Assembly: GCA_964550025.1 (NCBI GenBank)
Contig: CAZJYI010000253.1
Span: 1 to 11,593 of the forward strand
Reading direction: 5' to 3'
From: CAZJYI01 sp964550025
Lineage (GTDB): Bacteria > Verrucomicrobiota > Kiritimatiellia > UBA8416 > CAYOBW01
Length of the DNA: 11,593 nt
In this document: piece by piece, positions 4,648-11,491 of the stretch
Layout of the letters: each line of letters starts with the position of its first letter
Numbering within the stretch: the first letter of the stretch is position 1
The notes under the pieces: generated by a model
Seen by the model: the letters and a program-made list of their open reading frames with translations, nothing else
What the model was told of the DNA's origin: nothing
Databases searched by the model: none
Translations under genes and position numbers: made by a program

Positions 4648-7536
4648 TCAACTCCGGGTCAGCCGCAGGCCCGTCTCCGAGACCTTGAAATCAACGAATC
4701 GGGCCCGGTTGTTCGGCGGGTCTGCCGTAAGACTGTCGCGAATCCGTCCCGCTGCGTGGGGGTCCTTTGCCAGGATTAGCAGGTACCCGCCGCCCCCCGC
4801 GCCCAGCAGCTTGTACCCCGCCGCGTAGTCGCGGATCTGCCGTTCAATACGCGCCACCGCGGGGGGATTGGTCCCCGAGTCGAGCCTCTGGTTGAGCTCC
4901 CAGCTCCTGCGGACCGCCTCGCAGAGCGTGCTTCGGTCGGCGCGCTGCAGCGCATTGAAGCAGAACGTGGCGTTGCCGCGTATCAGGCCGATGGTATCCA
5001 GATGCTCGCGCTTGTTGAGGAATATTCCCCGCACGATTTCCTTTAGAATGTCATGCGCCGTGCGCGTGATTCCAGTGTAGTAGAGCAGGCAGGCGTTGGC
5101 CGCTTCTCCGGAGAAGAGCTGGTCGGGTACCCACCTGAGCGCGGCGTTCTGATCGAGTCCCGGTTGGGTCTCGATCATCTTGATTCCGTAGAAGAGCCCG
5201 CCCGCCTGGTCCTGCCAGCCGCCGCCCGACGTCAGCATCTGCTCGACCATCAAGGTCTCGCGGAAGATGTCGTGCCGGTCCCAGCCGAGCGCGCACAGGT
5301 TGCCCAGGACGCCGAGTACCGTGGCGGCGAGAATACTGCTCGTGCCCAGCCCCGAGCCCTTGGGGACGGCTGCCAGCATGGACAGCTCAATCCCGCCCCC
5401 GAACTCCTCGAGCTGCCGCTTCAGCGATGCAGCCCCGCCGTGTGCGTTGAAACGGGGCAGGAAACCGGCGATGGCGAGTGCGGCCTTGGGGATGGAGAAC
5501 ACACCCTTGAGATTGGCGTACGCCGCGAGCTCCTCGTAGGTCGTGATGCGTTCGGTCATGCCCTGGTCGATGGAATTCAGAATGATGCAGGGCTCTTGAG
5601 ACGACCGGGCGAAGACCTGGATCGGTGGTTCGCCGTTGATATCGACGGCGATGTTCACCACGCTGCCCCCGAACTCCAGGCAGTAGGGCGGCGTGTCGCT
5701 CCAGCCTCCCGCCAGGTCCATCCGCAACGGGCTGCTGCCCCAGACCATCTGATCGTCGACCACGCTGCGCTTCGGGGCCGACGGCGTGCTTTCGGCCTGG
5801 CGCGTGATCAGGTCGCACAGGATCTCGAAGCCCTGCTTCTCGCGGGTTTCCCAGTCTCCCTTTCCGCGCCGGCGCTCGAGGCTGGCCATGAACACGCGGT
5901 TGTGAAACGGCGTCATGGGGTCGAGCACGTCGTTTGGGGCTAGCGGGTCGGGCGGTGCTTCGCCGGAATCTGCATACAGCGAAGCCGTGGCGTCCAGATC
6001 GAGCTTGTAGAAGAGGCTTCTGCGGTAGTTGCGGGCCATGGCCGGCAAGACGGCAGCCATGTTCTTCCGCTGCGTGGCGTGCGCACGCGCCACGTTCGTT
6101 GCCGTCAGCAGATCCGCCGCCGACAACCGGCGGCCGCCCGTCCAGTAGTCCGCCCACTGCTCGTTGGCGGAAGGCGCTTCGGCGATAAGCCACCGGATGA
6201 GCTCCGGCCGCAGTTCGTGCGGCTCCAGGACGGGGTAGAGCGGGATATCGTGCATGCAGCCTTCGGGCGCCTGCAGGCCGCGCTGCGAGAACCAGCGGCC
6301 CAACGGGGCGCCCATGAATTGCGTTTCGGGCTCCGCGGCCGAGCCACGGAATGGATCGTCGATGCCGTAGAACCGCACCGCAAAGGCAGTGTCGCCCACC
6401 GGCGCGAAATCGAGGCACGCCCCCGCCGGCAGGTGGAGCGTCCAGTCGTTCTCGGGAACATTGGTAAGAAAATGGCTGTTGGCGAGGTGCCACGTGTCGG
6501 GGATGCAGGCGTTTTCAATCCAGAGGGTGTGGTTTTCGTCGTGCCGCAGCGGCAGGGCACACCGGGAGTTCAGTACGAACTGGTCGGGGTGGGGCAGCGG
6601 CACCGTGCCCATCAGCCCGATCATGCTCTGGTCTTCAACGATGTTCTGCAGGGCGCGATTGGAGCGGACGATGTCCCGTCCCGTGCCGAAATGGTAGAAT
6701 TCCGCGCCGGGCAGCGGGACCACGGCGCTCGTCAGGCCCGCCTCGGCGAAGCCGCTCCTGCCGGCATCTGTTCCCAATTCACACCCCAACTCCTCGTACA
6801 GCCCGTAGGGCTCAGGCGCGAAATCGGCCAGGTCGTCTTCCCGCCCGCTCCACTGCGTCCGGCGCATCAGGTAGTCGATCGCGCGCTGGCTGAAGAGCCA
6901 GATGCCGGAGTCGGCCAGAAAGAAGTGCTTCTCGGCCAGCTCGCGGATCTGCGTGGTGGAAGGCTTCTGAACGAAGCGCGACAGCGCGTAGGGCGAATCG
7001 CGGTCGAGGAAAAACACGCCGAAACGGCAGGCCGTCTCGGGTGTGACCCAGAGGCCCATGCAGACGACATCCGCCTCGGGAACGGCAAACGGCTCCGAGC
7101 CGACGCGAATGATCACGTCGCCGCTGGTCACCATCATGCGCGTCGACGGTGGCGCGGCGTGGAGGATGCGCCGGTAGGTCGGCGTCTGCAGGTCCAGGAG
7201 GCGTTGATCGATCCGCTGCCCGAGCTCCCAGCGCCAGACCGGCACGGGCATCAGCGGTTTGCCGACGGCCGCATAGGCCGGCACGCGCCGGCTCAGCCCG
7301 CCGCCGTGTACCAGGAGCTTGCGTGACTCACCGAGCCACTCCGCCAGGCTCTGCCTCGCGCCCAGCTCCCGCCACCCTTCGAGCAGCAGGTGCACCGTGC
7401 CGCCGCCCGACCCGAGCGGGCGGCCCGGCGGGTCCGCGGTGGCCAGCCAATCCGGCGGATGCTTCCCCGTGGCCTCGGCGAAGCACTCCGCGCTTGCAGG
7501 GGGCAATGATACAAGGTGTTGGATACTGTCGGGCAT
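4648..7536 (-). CDS. fkp: Bifunctional L-fucokinase / L-fucose-1-phosphate guanylyltransferase (FKP)
   Basis: The product has 962 residues, close to Bacteroides Fkp (about 950). It converts L-fucose to fucose-1-phosphate with ATP and then to GDP-fucose with GTP in the cytoplasm, the salvage route to a donor for fucosylated glycans. The N-terminal half (about 1-580) is the fucose-1-phosphate pyrophosphorylase part, with the nucleotide loop GSGGGT at 42-47. The C-terminal half is a GHMP kinase: motif 1 PLRMDLAGGWSDTPPY at 603-618, motif 2 PKGSGLGTSS at 725-734, GGGWQDQAGG at 771-780, motif 3 GAGGGG at 912-917. The gene looks intact. The ATG at 7536 lacks a clear Shine-Dalgarno. The next gene downstream is the transpeptidase. 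No fucosyltransferase or fucose permease lies in the window. Confidence 0.93.
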   Translation of the reverse strand: MPDSIQHLVSLPPASAECFAEATGKHPPDWLATADPPGRPLGSGGGTVHLLLEGWRELGARQSLAEWLGESRKLLVHGGGLSRRVPAYAAVGKPLMPVPVWRWELGQRIDQRLLDLQTPTYRRILHAAPPSTRMMVTSGDVIIRVGSEPFAVPEADVVCMGLWVTPETACRFGVFFLDRDSPYALSRFVQKPSTTQIRELAEKHFFLADSGIWLFSQRAIDYLMRRTQWSGREDDLADFAPEPYGLYEELGCELGTDAGRSGFAEAGLTSAVVPLPGAEFYHFGTGRDIVRSNRALQNIVEDQSMIGLMGTVPLPHPDQFVLNSRCALPLRHDENHTLWIENACIPDTWHLANSHFLTNVPENDWTLHLPAGACLDFAPVGDTAFAVRFYGIDDPFRGSAAEPETQFMGAPLGRWFSQRGLQAPEGCMHDIPLYPVLEPHELRPELIRWLIAEAPSANEQWADYWTGGRRLSAADLLTATNVARAHATQRKNMAAVLPAMARNYRRSLFYKLDLDATASLYADSGEAPPDPLAPNDVLDPMTPFHNRVFMASLERRRGKGDWETREKQGFEILCDLITRQAESTPSAPKRSVVDDQMVWGSSPLRMDLAGGWSDTPPYCLEFGGSVVNIAVDINGEPPIQVFARSSQEPCIILNSIDQGMTERITTYEELAAYANLKGVFSIPKAALAIAGFLPRFNAHGGAASLKRQLEEFGGGIELSMLAAVPKGSGLGTSSILAATVLGVLGNLCALGWDRHDIFRETLMVEQMLTSGGGWQDQAGGLFYGIKMIETQPGLDQNAALRWVPDQLFSGEAANACLLYYTGITRTAHDILKEIVRGIFLNKREHLDTIGLIRGNATFCFNALQRADRSTLCEAVRRSWELNQRLDSGTNPPAVARIERQIRDYAAGYKLLGAGGGGYLLILAKDPHAAGRIRDSLTADPPNNRARFVDFKVSETGLRLTRS

Positions 7537-7601
7537 GGCAGAAAGGGATATTGAAGGGGTTCTGACGCGGTGAGCAGGCGTCTGCCTCTCAACAGGGGAG
7601 T

Positions 7602-7745
7602 CATCGGTGATCAGTTATCAGTGATCAGTGCAGATTAACCTACACCACTCGCTCGAATCGGCTACGGATCACAAGACTCGCCGGTTACAGACAACCGCTC
7701 TCCCAAACTGATCACTGGTCACTGATTACTGATCACTCCTGTCTC
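7602..7745. repeat. Family A palindromic element A2 (arms of heptamer NATCAGT)
   Basis: The left arm at 7602-7629 has four heptamers (CATCGGT, GATCAGT, TATCAGT, GATCAGT). The right arm at 7707-7734 has four reverse-complement units (ACTGATC, ACTGGTC, ACTGATT, ACTGATC), followed by ACTCCTGTCTC, equivalent to the end of A1. The 77-nt spacer has no ORF of note. It ends 4 nt after the stop of the receiver gene, in the spacer before FKP. Confidence 0.87.
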
Positions 7746-7749
7746 GGGC

Positions 7750-8103
7750 TTACCGGAGGGCGTGCTCTCTTACGGCTTCCAGCAGAGCTTCCATTTCAAA
7801 CGGCTTGGGCAGGAAGCGGACAACGCTGGAGAATTCCTTCATCTCGGCTTCATCGTATCCCTTGAACCCTGCCATGACGATGGTGGGGACGGTGATTCCC
7901 TCGGTCTGCATGAGCAGCAGCAGCTCAATGCCGTTGATCCCCGGCATGTTGATGTCCAGAATCATGCACTTGCAGTCGGGGGACTTGACGAGCCCGTACG
8001 CTTCGCCGCCGTTAGCTGCCGTTTCGACCATGTAGCCTTCGAGCTCCAGGACCCGCCTGAGCAGTTTTACGATTTTCTGGTCATCATCCACTACCAGGAT
8101 CAT
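7750..8103 (-). CDS. Stand-alone response-regulator receiver domain protein (CheY-like)
   Basis: The product has 117 residues and is a single receiver domain with no output domain, so it probably acts by protein-protein contact or as a phosphorelay step. The acidic pair is D6-D7, the phosphoacceptor is D50 (MILDINMPG), and the conserved Lys is K100 (LPKPF). At the position normally occupied by the Thr/Ser switch residue the sequence is VMAGF, so Ala78 replaces it. The start ATG at 8103 (MILVVDDD) has GGAGA about 7 nt upstream and the domain begins immediately; the open frame back to 8340 would overlap the opposite gene and is not used. Its promoter is divergent from that of the 576-residue protein and shares a -35 region with it. 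No histidine kinase is present. Confidence 0.88.
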   Translation of the reverse strand: MILVVDDDQKIVKLLRRVLELEGYMVETAANGGEAYGLVKSPDCKCMILDINMPGINGIELLLLMQTEGITVPTIVMAGFKGYDEAEMKEFSSVVRFLPKPFEMEALLEAVREHALR

Positions 8104-8160
8104 TCTCGTCTCTCCCGTTCTTTGCCGGCCGCCCTGCCCGAGACGGCCATATCTCGATCC

Positions 8161-8189
8161 ATAGTAGTGTCCGTTCCCCGGTTTGACAA
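8161..8189 (-). promoter_or_regulatory. Promoter of the receiver gene (TTGTCA, 17 nt, TACTAT)
   Basis: The minus strand has -35 TTGTCA (8184-8189) and -10 TACTAT (8161-8166) at 17-nt spacing. The predicted start near 8154 gives a leader of about 50 nt before the ATG at 8103. Its -35 occupies the same bases as the -35 of the plus-strand promoter. Confidence 0.65.
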
Positions 8190-8210
8190 GCCGAGAACTG
8201 GGAGTATTAT
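8183..8210 (+). promoter_or_regulatory. Promoter of the 576-residue protein (TTGACA, 16 nt, TATTAT)
   Basis: The -35 is consensus TTGACA (8183-8188) and the -10 is TATTAT (8205-8210), with a 16-nt spacer. The predicted start falls at about 8217-8219, on or next to the ATG of the gene. Confidence 0.7.
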
Positions 8211-8218
8211 GGGCGGCT

Positions 8219-9949
8219 ATGGGGAATAGCAGAGAACTCGAACGCAAGTCGTCGGCCGTGACGCTCTCCGACATGGAGATATTCATCTTTCCGCAGCTCA
8301 TGTACGGCCTCTTGCTGGCCAACATGATGTCGCCGCGCATATGGCGTTGGCGCGAGGACCCCTGGTTCGACGGGCTGGAGAAGATGAAGCCCTATCGCCG
8401 CATCACGCGCCTCAAGCAGTACATCATGGACCACTACGTGTTCAACCTCGACCTCGACACGTGGGGGTTGACCACCAAGGAGCGCGAGCTCGCGCGGTTT
8501 GCCGACTTCATCGACATCGAGACGTTGAAACGATCCAACGCACTCTTCGGCTACGAGGGCGACAAGTACTACTTCGACATCGACATCCGCACGCACTTCG
8601 GGCTCGACAAGTACGAGGGCGACGTCATCCCCTACTGGAAGACGGAAACCGTTGAGGCGATGGACGCTTTCCGCCACAAGCCGAACTACACCAACGGGGC
8701 AGGGGAGTGCGTGTCGCTGGCGGCGCTCTACGCCGCGGCCCTCTTCATCGTGGCGCGAATACCGCTCGAGGACATCTACCTCATGGCAACCCCGCTGCAT
8801 TCGCAGAACTACGTCGACACGGGGACGGGCATCCTGACGAACAACCGCCGCCTCGTGACCCGCAACATGTGGTACAACGGAACGGCGCTCTCCGCCCAGG
8901 CGCGGCGCGCGCTCGAGAACGAACGCGTGACCATCGTGACCCATTGCACCGGCGCCATCCACACGATCTACGACGAGGCGACCATCTCCCCCGCCGACTA
9001 CGACGCGTTCAGCACAAAGCTCCGCAAGTTCCTGCAGACGGGACTGACCCAGGAGATACTCGGGAACTTCCTGCGCCATAGTCGCGATCTCCAGAAGTGC
9101 TTCCAGATGCGTTGGCCGCTACACGGCGTGGACCATTTCATCGGCATCGAAACGGTGATGGCCTACGAACATGGCAGTCCGTTCAAAATCACCGACAAGA
9201 CGCGCGACAAGCTGATGGCCGAAATCGATGCCGAGGAGTTCCAGGTGAGCCCGATGCCGGGCCGCATCGTCCTGAACGAGCTGGAGACGTTTGTCAGGGA
9301 GAACCATATCAACATCGCCGACACCGGCGATGCCAACCGCCTGCGGAAGCAGTTCGCCTCGGACTGCCTCAACGCCACCATTGCCATCGAGAGCCTGACG
9401 AGATTCTGCCGCGTTGAGCCGCGGCTCCCGGCGAACAAGCGTTTCGTCGAGGTCGAAGAGCCGCTGAACATCGGTCTCGACATGGACCGCGAGGCCCTCA
9501 TCCGCCGCCTCGAGACGATCCGGGAGCGGAACGAGACCGCCGACCTGGCGTTCTACGCCTACCGCGACCTGACCCGCTCCGAGCCGGAAGCGTTCCTCGT
9601 CGCCGCCACGCAGCGCTGCCCGGTCTCCGTGATGGCCGCCGCGGAGCTCGACGGGGACCTCTACGCGACCGTGTCCGCGATGCCGTCCGAGTCGATCTAC
9701 GACGAAGACGGCCGCCTGGCCCAGCCCGACGAGGTCTGGAACTACGGCCGCGGCGACGGCGTCGAAAAAGCCGTCCTCATGGCCAACATCCTCCGCGCCT
9801 CCGCACCGGATGAGCCGATGACGATAGAGATCGAAGGCGGGAAGGCGGCGCTGAAGGCGGGGACAGACACCCACGAGTTCACCACGACCAAGAACCTGCC
9901 GGACCAGGTGTGGCAAATCCCCTCGCTCCCGCCGTCGTTGCGGTCCTGA
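8219..9949 (+). CDS. Conserved-looking protein of unknown function, possible transglutaminase-like cysteine fold
   Basis: The product has 576 residues from the ATG at 8219, with no signal peptide. It is rich in aromatic and charged residues (WRWREDPWFDG, GYEGDKYYFDIDIRTHFG). The middle part shows C164 in GECVSLAALYAAAL, H194 in ATPLHSQNYVD, and D200 or N208/N209 in GILTNNRR. The order Cys, His about 30 later, Asp/Asn about 15 later, with the Cys heading a hydrophobic helix, is what transglutaminase-like and papain-type folds show. This is inference from spacing. The C-terminal third (about 440-576) is more variable. A TTG at 8183 would extend it by 12 residues but lies in the promoter -35, and no Shine-Dalgarno precedes either start. 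It is divergent from the receiver gene. I do not recognise a named family. Confidence 0.8.
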   Translation: MGNSRELERKSSAVTLSDMEIFIFPQLMYGLLLANMMSPRIWRWREDPWFDGLEKMKPYRRITRLKQYIMDHYVFNLDLDTWGLTTKERELARFADFIDIETLKRSNALFGYEGDKYYFDIDIRTHFGLDKYEGDVIPYWKTETVEAMDAFRHKPNYTNGAGECVSLAALYAAALFIVARIPLEDIYLMATPLHSQNYVDTGTGILTNNRRLVTRNMWYNGTALSAQARRALENERVTIVTHCTGAIHTIYDEATISPADYDAFSTKLRKFLQTGLTQEILGNFLRHSRDLQKCFQMRWPLHGVDHFIGIETVMAYEHGSPFKITDKTRDKLMAEIDAEEFQVSPMPGRIVLNELETFVRENHINIADTGDANRLRKQFASDCLNATIAIESLTRFCRVEPRLPANKRFVEVEEPLNIGLDMDREALIRRLETIRERNETADLAFYAYRDLTRSEPEAFLVAATQRCPVSVMAAAELDGDLYATVSAMPSESIYDEDGRLAQPDEVWNYGRGDGVEKAVLMANILRASAPDEPMTIEIEGGKAALKAGTDTHEFTTTKNLPDQVWQIPSLPPSLRS

Positions 9950-10005
9950 TCGATCCCGGCGGGCTGACGGGAGGCAGAAGGCAACGGAGTCAGTCGAGAA
10001 GACCC

Positions 10006-10088
10006 GTACTCGGACACTCACTCGTACACCCGAATCTCTCGACGGACGGAGAGGGGAGATGGGCGTGTGCGAGTATGTGTACGAGTAG
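10006..10088. repeat. Family C palindromic element C1 (arms of hexamer GWGTRY)
   Basis: The right arm at 10065-10088 has four hexamers (GTGTGC, GAGTAT, GTGTAC, GAGTAG). The left arm at 10006-10029 has the complementary type (GTACTC, GGACAC, TCACTC, GTACAC). The inner part gives a perfect 10-bp inverted repeat, ACTCGTACAC at 10020-10029 against GTGTACGAGT at 10077-10086. It lies 56 nt after the stop of the gene ending at 9949 and just before the RBS of the next gene. Confidence 0.75.
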
Positions 10089-10111
10089 GGATCAGAGAGA
10101 AAGGAACAGCC

Positions 10112-10366
10112 ATGAGCATCGCAACCCTTCGCACACTCTTCGGATGGTGCACGGTCATCAACGTGGGACTCATGATCCTGTCGTTCGCCCTGCTGATTCC
10201 CCTCGGCAACTTCGTCTACCGGATGCATGCACGGATCTTCCCGATGTCGCGCGAGACCTTCAACATCATCATCTACTCCTACCTCGGCATCTACAAGATC
10301 CTCGTCATCGTCTTCTGCCTCGTTCCCTACCTCGCCCTGTCGATCATGGCAAGTCGTCTTGGATGA
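10112..10366 (+). CDS. Small two-helix membrane protein (DUF6868-like)
   Basis: The product has 84 residues. Two hydrophobic helices are visible, about 12-34 (CTVINVGLMILSFALLIPLG) and about 54-78 (YSYLGIYKILVIVFCLVPYL), separated by a short polar stretch with HARIFPMSRETF. The pattern MSIATLRTLFGWCTVINVG, then Y-R-x-H, then KI-L-x-LVPYLAL fits the small inner-membrane DUF6868 family as I remember it. The function is unknown. The start ATG at 10112 has AAAGGA upstream; an in-frame ATG at 10067 lies inside the repeat element and lacks an RBS. The end of the gene overlaps a remnant that resembles a toxin C-terminus in another frame. Confidence 0.75.
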   Translation: MSIATLRTLFGWCTVINVGLMILSFALLIPLGNFVYRMHARIFPMSRETFNIIIYSYLGIYKILVIVFCLVPYLALSIMASRLG

Positions 10367-10436
10367 GCTTCGGGCTGCAGGTTACCGTCTTTCCGATGAC
10401 GTCTGCCGACGACTGGTTCGGTTGGCGGATGAATGA
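10351..10436 (+). pseudogene. Remnant resembling the C-terminus of a DUF3368 (PIN-like toxin) protein
   Basis: In the frame ending with the TGA at 10434-10436, the sequence reads VLDELRAAGYRLSDDV, followed by CRRLVRLADE. This has the look of the C-terminal tail of DUF3368 proteins (L-D-x-L-R-x-x-G-F-R-x-S and a terminal Leu-rich helix). There is no in-frame start or PIN-like catalytic part; upstream the frame is only a shadow of the DUF6868-like gene, which it overlaps by about 16 bases. The likely origin is a deletion that removed most of a toxin gene. The match is short and rests on recall, so it is tentative. Confidence 0.45.
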
Positions 10437-10484
10437 CGGCGGTGAGAGCTGACGGCCGCAACGGCTTGTCCTTCTTGGGCGGGA

Positions 10485-10504
10485 TGCGGCGGAGGCCCGC
10501 CGCA
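10485..10504. repeat. GC-rich palindrome TGCGGCGG/CCGCCGCA
   Basis: A perfect 8-bp stem (10485-10492 with 10497-10504) encloses AGGC. It is similar in core and context (GGG before, GCGGC/GCCGC) to the palindrome at 4627-4643, suggesting a fourth small dispersed family. There is no T-run. It lies in the gene-free stretch 10437-10721. Confidence 0.65.
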
Positions 10505-10572
10505 CTCCAGCCAGGGCCTTGGCATCACATATGCGCGCGACACCCATGGCGTTTCTGCTGTTTCTAGCCAAT

Positions 10573-10610
10573 GATTGGACGAAATGAATAGCATTTCGTC
10601 CAATCGTTTT
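10573..10610 (+). terminator. 14-bp perfect hairpin followed by GTTTT, probable terminator
   Basis: GATTGGACGAAATG (10573-10586), loop AATAG, CATTTCGTCCAATC (10592-10605), then GTTTT. The stem is perfect over 14 bp, so a transcript would fold strongly on either strand. Position after the DUF6868-like gene and toxin remnant, and the short T-run on the plus strand, favour termination; the stem is only about 43% GC and the T-run short. Alternatives are a transposon-derived palindrome or a protein-binding site. Confidence 0.45.
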
Positions 10611-10653
10611 CCGTATTGCACGTTTTCGTCGCTTCCCGCGGGTGACAAGCCAC

Positions 10654-10682
10654 TTGCGAGACACGTTGCCGGCGTGTATCCT
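10654..10682 (+). promoter_or_regulatory. Weak candidate promoter before the LamG pseudogene
   Basis: TTGCGA (10654-10659) and TATCCT (10677-10682) stand 17 nt apart, each with two mismatches to consensus. They are 39 nt before the ATG at 10722, which has GGGGAGG 8 nt upstream. Confidence 0.35.
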
Positions 10683-10721
10683 CGCAGCCAAGTGAACACG
10701 ATCTCCGGGGAGGATGCATAG

Positions 10722-11491
10722 ATGATTGCGAGGATGCTGTCTTCCGTTGCCATGGTACTGCTGTTTGCCGTTCTTGATGCCCGTCCTGAAGAGAAGGTGT
10801 TGGACGACTACAAGACCATCTACGAAAAGTCTTCCCAGAAGCTGGAGAGAGAGTATCAGGCGAAGCTGGAGGCAGGCCTGGGCAAGTATGGGAAACTGCT
10901 CAATCAGGCAATTGAATCCATGAAAAGCCGCTGCAGACATCAAGGGTTACGAGGCCGCGAACAGCGAGATCAAGAGGTTCAAGGAGCAGCGTTCCGTCCC
11001 GGAAGGGGATGACGCGGGAGCTCCCGATGTCCTGCTGAGGGCTCGGGCCGTATACCGGCAGTACGCACAGGGCGCAGCAAGAGACAGAGACCGGAATGTC
11101 CTGAACCTGACCGCCAAATACGGCCGTGCGCTTGAAGGCCTCAAGAAGCGACTGATGATGAACGACAACGTAGATGAAGCGAAGCGCGTTGAGGCGGAAC
11201 TGGAGAAGGCGCGCTTCGTGGCAGCCGATATCCAGTTGCGAATGCCCGGATCCGAACCGATGAGTAGTCCCGGGCGCGGGCTGCATGACGCTCTACAAGA
11301 ACGGCGTGCCGGTCCAGGCCCAGCCTGCGTATCCAGCCGAGACGATCAAGAGAACCGTGCAGTATGTCGGCAGGAGTCCTTACCGTGGCGACGGCTTCTT
11401 CGACGGCAAGATCGATGAGTTGATGGTCTACGAGAGATGCCTGTCGAAGGACGAGGTCAAGCAGCTCTATGAAGCGGCCAAGGGGGAGTGA
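10722..11491 (+). pseudogene. Secreted coiled-coil plus LamG (concanavalin-like) protein, frameshifted and deleted
   Basis: The ATG at 10722 with a GGGGAGG RBS starts a signal peptide (MIARMLSSVAMVLLFAVLDA) and an acidic, helical stretch (DDYKTIYEKSSQKLEREYQAKLEAG). At the A4 run 10923-10926 the reading frame moves +1: the old frame soon becomes nonsense and ends at 11012, while the new frame continues with AADIKGYEAANSEIKRFKEQ and the repeat-like LTAKYGRALEGLKKRLMMN and NVDEAKRVEAELEKARF. At about 11270-11285 it shifts again to MTLYKNGVPVQAQPAYP and YVGRSPYRGDGFFDGKIDELMVYERCLSKDEVKQLYEAAKGE, the C-terminal strands of a LamG/Laminin_G_3 domain. The first half of the LamG domain is absent at this junction, so a deletion is likely. 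This layout is typical of planctomycete and Kiritimatiellota secreted proteins. After the stop, 11492-11593 shows only weak hairpins. Confidence 0.75.

Noticed and set aside
6079..7326. Plus-strand open frame of 415 codons
   Set aside because: Complement of the FKP gene; Arg/Ala/Gly-rich shadow caused by high GC in the wobble position.
8104..8340. N-terminal extension of the receiver protein
   Set aside because: It would overlap both divergent promoters and the opposite gene; the receiver fold begins exactly at the RBS-supported ATG at 8103.
9119..10228. Minus-strand open frame of 369 codons
   Set aside because: It lies opposite the 576-residue gene and continues through repeat element C1 into the DUF6868-like gene; no motif or RBS.
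10344..10943. Minus-strand open frames of 199 and 123 codons
   Set aside because: They cross the 14-bp hairpin, the GC palindrome and the start of the LamG pseudogene, with no recognisable domain.
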